Shown piece after piece: positions 60,175-64,000 of a stretch of 64,000 nucleotides of DNA. The stretch covers positions 1 through 64,000 of the forward strand of contig NZ_JAHESE010000030.1 of the NCBI RefSeq assembly GCF_018598175.1. Reading direction: 5' to 3'. This stretch comes from Dawidia cretensis (lineage in GTDB: Bacteria > Bacteroidota > Bacteroidia > Cytophagales > Cyclobacteriaceae). A model generated the notes under the pieces. It was given only the letters and a program-made list of their open reading frames with translations. It had not been told where the DNA came from and made no database searches. Position numbers and translations under genes: made by a program. How positions within the stretch are numbered: position 1 is the stretch's first letter; each line of letters opens with the position of its first letter.

Positions 60175-61821
60175 ATGAGCCTGTTTCAAACCATCCGCTT
60201 TACGTTCCTCCTTGGTGTACTTGTGGCTTCTTTACCTTCGTGCACAAAGGCACCGAAAGAAGCTTCTCCCGAGGCCCTTTCCAGGTTTCAAAATATTATC
60301 CCCAGGCCGTCCGTGGAGGCAAAATCTGATGGCCTGGCGTTTCTGATAACCAGCGCCACCACCATTACCATTGTCAACGACAGCCTTCAACCGGTAGCGC
60401 AATACCTGGCCGGCGTGCTCAACAAAGGTACGGGATATACCATTGCCGTGCGTACGAGCAACGAGGTGCCCGCTTCGGGCATCTTCATTACCACCAAACT
60501 TTCCGACCACAACCAGGGCCGCGAGGGCTATAGCATCTCGACAGCAGGCGACCTCCTGACCATTACCGGAAAACCTGCCGGTGTGTTTTATGCCACACAG
60601 ACTCTGCGCCAGCTACTGCCGCCCGCGATCGAAAAAGCTGCTGCGCCAGGTATTGATACTACCTCCTGGGAAATAGCGTCCGGTCAAATCGTCGATCGCC
60701 CGCAATTCTCGTGGCGTGGATCGATGCTCGACGTCGCCCGTCACTTCTTCGGCATGGACGATGTCAAGCGTTACATCGACCTCATGAGCTTATACAAAAT
60801 GAACATCCTTCACCTGCACCTGAGCGACGACCAGGGCTGGCGCATCGAGATCAAATCGTGGCCGAAGCTCACCGAGCACGGCGGCAGTACCGAGGTAGGC
60901 GGCGGAAAAGGCGGTTTCTTTACGCAAGAACAATATAAGGAGCTTGTCGCGTATGCGGCCGAGCGTTTTATTACTGTCGTACCCGAGATCGACATGCCTG
61001 GCCACATCAACTCGGCCCTTGCATCTTACGGCGAGCTCAACGGCGGCATTCAGGTGCCGAAAGAAGGACGCATCGAGCTCGACCTGTCCACCCCCAGTGT
61101 GCTGAACGGAAAATCACAACCGACCCAATTATATACGGGCGTAAAAGTAGGCTTTAGCACACTTCGCTATGAAAAAGCAGAGACGTTCAAATTTATCAAC
61201 GACGTCGTTCGCGAGCTATCCGCTATTACCCCGGGTCCGTATTTCCATGTCGGCGGCGACGAAGCGCACGTGACCAAAAAAGAGGAGTACATCAAATTTG
61301 TGAACCGCTTCACTGAAATCGTGAAAGCCAACGGTAAGAAAATGATCGGCTGGGAAGAAATTGCGCAAGGTGATATTGATAGCAACGTTGTTGTTCAATA
61401 TTGGAACAAAGAACAGTATGCATTGGACGCGCTGGAAAAAAATGCACAGATCATTATGTCGCCCGCGAAGAAAGCTTACCTCGACATGCAATATGATTCT
61501 ACCTCCCGCATTGGTTTGCATTGGGCGGCCTACATCGAAGTAGACTCCGCCTACATTTGGGACCCCGCTGCGTATGCGGAATCTGGGCAGGTCCTGGGTG
61601 TGGAAGCCCCCCTCTGGACAGAAACCGTCACCAACATGGATGACATAGAATACCTCGTTTTTCCCCGCCTCCCTGGTTATGCCGAGCTAGGCTGGACCAG
61701 TGGAGCCAAAACCTGGGATGAATACAAAGTGCGTCTCGGCAAACACGCCCCACGTTTTGACGCCCTGGAAATCGATTACTATAAATCTCCCAAGGTGCCC
61801 TGGATGAAAAAGGGTCTTTAA
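60175..61821 (+). CDS. GH20 beta-N-acetylhexosaminidase, lipoprotein
   Basis: A 548-residue exochitobiase-type hydrolase. The signal ends in the lipobox LPSC (Cys23). After the N-terminal GH20b domain (residues 38-165) comes the TIM barrel with RGSMLDVARHFFGMDDVKRY, HLHLSDDQGWRIEI, VPEIDMPGHINSAL and the catalytic pair D362-E363 in FHVGGDEAHVTKKE. A further Trp-rich segment (ILWAPxx-like VLGVEAPLWTETVTN) closes the active site. It removes terminal GlcNAc or GalNAc from oligosaccharides on the outer cell surface or in the periplasm. It is flanked by two copies of a 54-bp repeat. Confidence 0.95.
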   Translation: MSLFQTIRFTFLLGVLVASLPSCTKAPKEASPEALSRFQNIIPRPSVEAKSDGLAFLITSATTITIVNDSLQPVAQYLAGVLNKGTGYTIAVRTSNEVPASGIFITTKLSDHNQGREGYSISTAGDLLTITGKPAGVFYATQTLRQLLPPAIEKAAAPGIDTTSWEIASGQIVDRPQFSWRGSMLDVARHFFGMDDVKRYIDLMSLYKMNILHLHLSDDQGWRIEIKSWPKLTEHGGSTEVGGGKGGFFTQEQYKELVAYAAERFITVVPEIDMPGHINSALASYGELNGGIQVPKEGRIELDLSTPSVLNGKSQPTQLYTGVKVGFSTLRYEKAETFKFINDVVRELSAITPGPYFHVGGDEAHVTKKEEYIKFVNRFTEIVKANGKKMIGWEEIAQGDIDSNVVVQYWNKEQYALDALEKNAQIIMSPAKKAYLDMQYDSTSRIGLHWAAYIEVDSAYIWDPAAYAESGQVLGVEAPLWTETVTNMDDIEYLVFPRLPGYAELGWTSGAKTWDEYKVRLGKHAPRFDALEIDYYKSPKVPWMKKGL

Positions 61822-61835
61822 GTGATTGAGCTTGA

Positions 61836-62267
61836 TCAGTGCAACCAATCCTTTGAAGTTGCCTGCCGCGAAAACAAAATCATATACAATCCAATAACAA
61901 TGATCATAACAGGCATAACCATGCCCCCGGGACCATATACCGCGATTGAATTACTGATAAAAAGTGAATGAACCATTTGAATCAGTATGGCGATAAACGC
62001 GATCACAAAAACCGGGGTCGCCAGTTTTTTTCTAATCAGCAATAAAACACAGGCCAGGGTGCTTCCCCACACAGCAATGGCAAACGCCGCCGTTGCCCAC
62101 ACCGGCACATTGGTGTATAAAGCACGCTCCTGCTCGGGCAATGCAGCGAGCGCTTCCGGGGTCATGGTAACGTGCATTATATAGGCCATGACGCCCAACA
62201 AATTCCAGAGCAATGCAATAATGCTAACGATCCAGAACCAGGCGGCAGGTTTAGTTGATGTTGTCAT
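61836..62267 (-). CDS. Small membrane protein of unknown function
   Basis: A 143-residue protein with four transmembrane helices (about residues 11-32, 53-76, 81-99 and 110-129). It is often annotated as a sugar transporter in Bacteroidota without proof. A conserved segment (IQMVHSLFISNSIAVYGPGG) near residue 100 is partly duplicated as the repeat at 60003-60056. The gene converges with GH20 (14-base gap) and overlaps the extent of a cupin remnant on the opposite strand upstream. Confidence 0.7.
   Translation of the reverse strand: MTTSTKPAAWFWIVSIIALLWNLLGVMAYIMHVTMTPEALAALPEQERALYTNVPVWATAAFAIAVWGSTLACVLLLIRKKLATPVFVIAFIAILIQMVHSLFISNSIAVYGPGGMVMPVMIIVIGLYMILFSRQATSKDWLH
61929..61982. repeat. 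54-bp repeat copy B (within the membrane-protein gene)
   Basis: Intact copy, 91% identical to copy A at 60003-60056. It encodes IQMVHSLFISNSIAVYGP on the minus strand. Confidence 0.8.
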
Positions 62268-62295
62268 AGCGGATGGATTTGGTGTATCCGAAGAT

Positions 62296-62475
62296 AGTAA
62301 AATATCTCCTTTTCACGGCACGCCCTTTTGTTGGTATTATGGTAAAAACGATGGTAATGAACCTGTCGAGCTTATCGTGTTTTATGCTGGAATAGAGGGT
62401 ACCCCTATTACGCTGCCTAAGGGTGACGAGGCCTGGGACCACCAGGCCATTTTCTCTTCCGCAAGGTTTGAGTAG
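62296..62475 (+). pseudogene. 3' remnant of a cupin-domain gene
   Basis: The plus-strand frame ending at TAG 62475-62473 encodes SPFHGTPFCWYYGKNDGNEP and VELIVFYAGIEGTPITLPKG. This resembles the last strands of a small cupin, where a WYYGKN-like turn and V.L.V strand precede the tail. The N-terminal half, including metal-binding His residues, is missing. A strong terminator follows at 62483-62513. It is likely a truncated gene whose promoter and 5' part were lost in the rearrangement. Confidence 0.45.
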
Positions 62476-62482
62476 CGTGTCA

Positions 62483-62513
62483 ACAACTGGCGATGTTAAC
62501 GCCAGTTGTTTTT
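62483..62513 (+). terminator. Intrinsic terminator after the cupin remnant
   Basis: ACAACTGGCG (62483-62492) pairs with CGCCAGTTGT (62500-62509), a 10-bp stem with a 7-base loop, followed by a T-run to 62513. It is oriented for the plus strand. Confidence 0.8.
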
Positions 62514-62517
62514 GCCG

Positions 62518-62958
62518 TTAATTTTGCCCGTTATATTTCGGGTCAAAGTTTACCATCCATTGTACACCATATTTGTCGGCAAACATTCCAAAATATGAAC
62601 CCAAAGGACCGTCAGCAATTGGCATTTCGATGTTCCCTCCTTCTGAAAGTCCATTAAATAATTTGTCGGCTTCGTCACGACTTTCCGCACTAATTGATAT
62701 CGTATTTCTGTTGTCGTTTTCCGTTACCTGTCCCATAATCTCCAAAACATCACTGCCCATTAACACATTACTTTTGCCGATTGGCAAGGCAATGTGCATA
62801 AGTCTATTCGCATCATTTTCCGGTACCGGATATTCAGGGCTTGACAGGTCTTTGTAACGCATAATTTTTGCGAAGTCTCCGCCAAATACTGATTTGTAAA
62901 ACGTAAATGCTTCTTCGGCATTTCCGTTAAAGTGAATGTAAGGATTGATAAGGGCCAT
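62518..62958 (-). CDS. VOC/PhnB family protein
   Basis: A 146-residue VOC protein of the PhnB/DUF899-like group (often annotated 3-demethylubiquinone methyltransferase-like). The pattern is INPYIHFNGNAEEAFTFYKS, VFGGDFAKIMRYKD, ISAESRDEADKLFNGLSEGG and DKYGVQWMVNFDP. ATG 62958 is preceded by an AAAG-rich site; the frame to 63009 is not needed. It is the last gene of an ArsR-led operon, and these VOC proteins typically accompany SRPBCC genes in Bacteroidota. Confidence 0.88.
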   Translation of the reverse strand: MALINPYIHFNGNAEEAFTFYKSVFGGDFAKIMRYKDLSSPEYPVPENDANRLMHIALPIGKSNVLMGSDVLEIMGQVTENDNRNTISISAESRDEADKLFNGLSEGGNIEMPIADGPLGSYFGMFADKYGVQWMVNFDPKYNGQN

Positions 62959-63015
62959 AACTTTTTTCTTTAGATTGATAAATTGTCTTTTGTAGTGAAA
63001 TTTATTCAACGAAAA

Positions 63016-63516
63016 TTATTTCCCGGATAACGTTGCCAGCAGATTTTTCAGGTTGTTCAATGTGGCCGTAAATCCTTCTTTGAAGCCCATTTCGATCATC
63101 CTTTCCATCCGCTCCAGCGATTCATTATAAATCTCAATATTCACTTTTGTTGTTTCATTTTGCTCGATGAAATTCAAATCCCAATCGGAGCCCGGTAGTT
63201 GAGGATTTTCGTCTTTGTCAGCAAACGCATTAAACATTTTAAAATTGGTCTTTGGACTAATGGAGGTATATTTTTGAATTGACCACATTTCTTGTCCTTC
63301 GGGTCCTACCATAGCATAAAATCTTCGTCCGCCGACTTCGAAATTCATAAATTTTGTTTTAGACACCCAGGGATGAGGTGCATACCATTGGTCAAGAATT
63401 TCCGGTTTGGTAAAAGCATCCCATACCAACGAGATGTCGGCATCAAATTCCATGTTTATGGAGACCGTTTTTGTTGTTTTGTCAACGATAAAGTCAAATA
63501 GTGAATTGTTATTCAT
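63016..63516 (-). CDS. SRPBCC (AHSA1/START-like) domain protein
   Basis: A 166-residue protein with an AHSA1-type START domain: [58 protein letters not shown] and [20 protein letters not shown]. These bind hydrophobic ligands or act in stress adaptation. It is preceded by an HMA-like protein gene (63532-63744) and an ArsR gene, in the well-known Bacteroidota arrangement. The next gene, the VOC protein, follows after about 55 bases. Confidence 0.9.
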   Translation of the reverse strand: MNNNSLFDFIVDKTTKTVSINMEFDADISLVWDAFTKPEILDQWYAPHPWVSKTKFMNFEVGGRRFYAMVGPEGQEMWSIQKYTSISPKTNFKMFNAFADKDENPQLPGSDWDLNFIEQNETTKVNIEIYNESLERMERMIEMGFKEGFTATLNNLKNLLATLSGK

Positions 63517-63531
63517 TTTTCAATTGTTTTA

Positions 63532-63744
63532 TTATTCTAAAGGAGTACACGTAAATCCTAAATCCAGCAACAGCTTTAATATTGATTGCAATTGTATTTC
63601 ATTTGCTTCAATGCGAAGTATTTTATCACAGTCTTCCAAATCAAAATTTACTTTACCCACTGGTAGTATTCTTTTAATAAGATTTACAACCATGTCTGCA
63701 TTCTTTTTTGTTTTGACATTAGTCTTGAATACTTCTACTTGCAT
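63532..63744 (-). CDS. HMA-like small protein
   Basis: A 70-residue protein from ATG 63744. It has a ferredoxin-like alpha/beta pattern: MQVEVFKTNVKTKKNADMVV, VGKVNFDLEDCDKILRIEAN and a final helix. This resembles heavy-metal-associated domains but lacks the CxxC metal motif. It sits between ArsR and SRPBCC in one operon. Its role is unknown, perhaps a scaffold or sensor. Confidence 0.75.
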   Translation of the reverse strand: MQVEVFKTNVKTKKNADMVVNLIKRILPVGKVNFDLEDCDKILRIEANEIQLQSILKLLLDLGFTCTPLE

Positions 63745-63791
63745 AGTATGTTTTGGCAAAAGTTGTATAATCGAAATACAAAAAGCTTCTT

Positions 63792-64000
63792 CTATTTTTT
63801 CTGTTTTTTCATTGTTGATAATACTTTTCCCAATTGATTAAATCGGGTTTCCCAAAGCATTCTGAATTGGTTTAACCACCTGTCAATCTCTTTCATTTTT
63901 TCAAGTTCAAGTGAGTAGTAAATTTCCCTGCCTTGTTGCTCTTGTTTTACCAGCTCGCATTCTGTCAGTATGCGAAGGTGTTTGGACACAGATTGTCGGG
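63792..64000 (-). CDS. ArsR family transcriptional regulator, C-terminal part
   Basis: The window edge cuts this gene. The visible 68 codons are [39 protein letters not shown] and the end [11 protein letters not shown]. [11 protein letters not shown] is the recognition helix of ArsR/SmtB winged-helix repressors, and GREIYYSLE is the wing. It is the upstream gene of the HMA-like/SRPBCC/VOC operon. The metal- or ligand-sensing residues of the N-terminus are out of view. Confidence 0.9.
   Translation of the reverse strand, partial: RQSVSKHLRILTECELVKQEQQGREIYYSLELEKMKEIDRWLNQFRMLWETRFNQLGKVLSTMKKQKK

Noticed and set aside
1-64000. CRISPR arrays, tRNA or rRNA genes, complete insertion sequences
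   Set aside because: No regularly spaced direct repeats, cloverleaf sequences, rRNA motifs or transposase frames were seen on either strand.

Overview
The window is chromosomal DNA of a Bacteroidota bacterium, most likely from the Cytophagales/Chitinophagales side. The base composition looks balanced (near 50% GC by eye). Typical traits of the phylum are present: FtsX/MacB-type permeases, WG-repeat and PD40 propeller proteins, BlaI plus M56/TonB_C fusions, DUF4386, DUF2306, DUF1801 and PhnB-like VOC proteins, many lipoproteins, and promoters of the TAnnTTTG type. No rRNA, tRNA, CRISPR array, complete insertion sequence or phage was seen. The window opens inside a DUF4874/DUF4832 protein and closes inside an ArsR regulator, both on the minus strand.

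Layout. 1-12 kb: an SDR plus AraC pair, a TMEM175-like channel, a flavodoxin-like reductase overlapping an ATP-grasp gene, small membrane proteins, a TetR/hydrolase unit with twin operators, and a di-haem TIGR03806-like lipoprotein followed by a beta-barrel protein. 12-23 kb: secreted proteins, including a GH2 glycosidase broken by one in-frame amber codon, an OmpL47-like repeat protein, and large secreted proteins of unknown role. 22.8-28.5 kb: a second TetR unit with twin operators controlling an SDR, then a tightly overlapping phospholipid operon (CDP-alcohol phosphotransferase, CdsA, PlsC) and a fatty acid desaturase. 28.7-41.6 kb: an ABC permease, a NADAR protein, an epoxide hydrolase, an AraC/PD40 pair, an M28 peptidase, a DUF262/DUF1524 GmrSD-like nuclease and WG-type lipoproteins. 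41.7-54.9 kb: alternating one-component regulators and redox or detoxification enzymes (AKR, OYE, SDR, VOC), exonuclease III, and a BlaI/BlaR-like pair with two perfect operators. 55-64 kb: two tandem-duplicated small lipoproteins, another AraC, a methyltransferase, a TPR lipoprotein, a GH20 hexosaminidase, and an ArsR/HMA-like/SRPBCC/VOC operon.

The dominant theme is small autonomous modules of one regulator beside one enzyme: six AraC, two TetR, one HxlR, one BlaI and one ArsR gene. For the two TetR units, the HxlR unit and the BlaI unit the likely operators can be read directly as inverted repeats. The second theme is gene decay and rearrangement. It includes the GH2 amber stop, a deletion scar joining the 3' halves of a LytTR regulator and an outer-membrane protein, a cupin remnant, a frameshifted Cys-rich remnant, and a 54-bp repeat showing that a paralogue fragment now supplies the C-terminus of the TPR gene.

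No wholly new multi-gene system could be demonstrated. The best candidates for closer study are the duplicated lipoproteins, the variant CDP-alcohol phosphotransferase operon, the NADAR protein with its C-terminal extension, and the stand-alone DUF262/DUF1524 protein.
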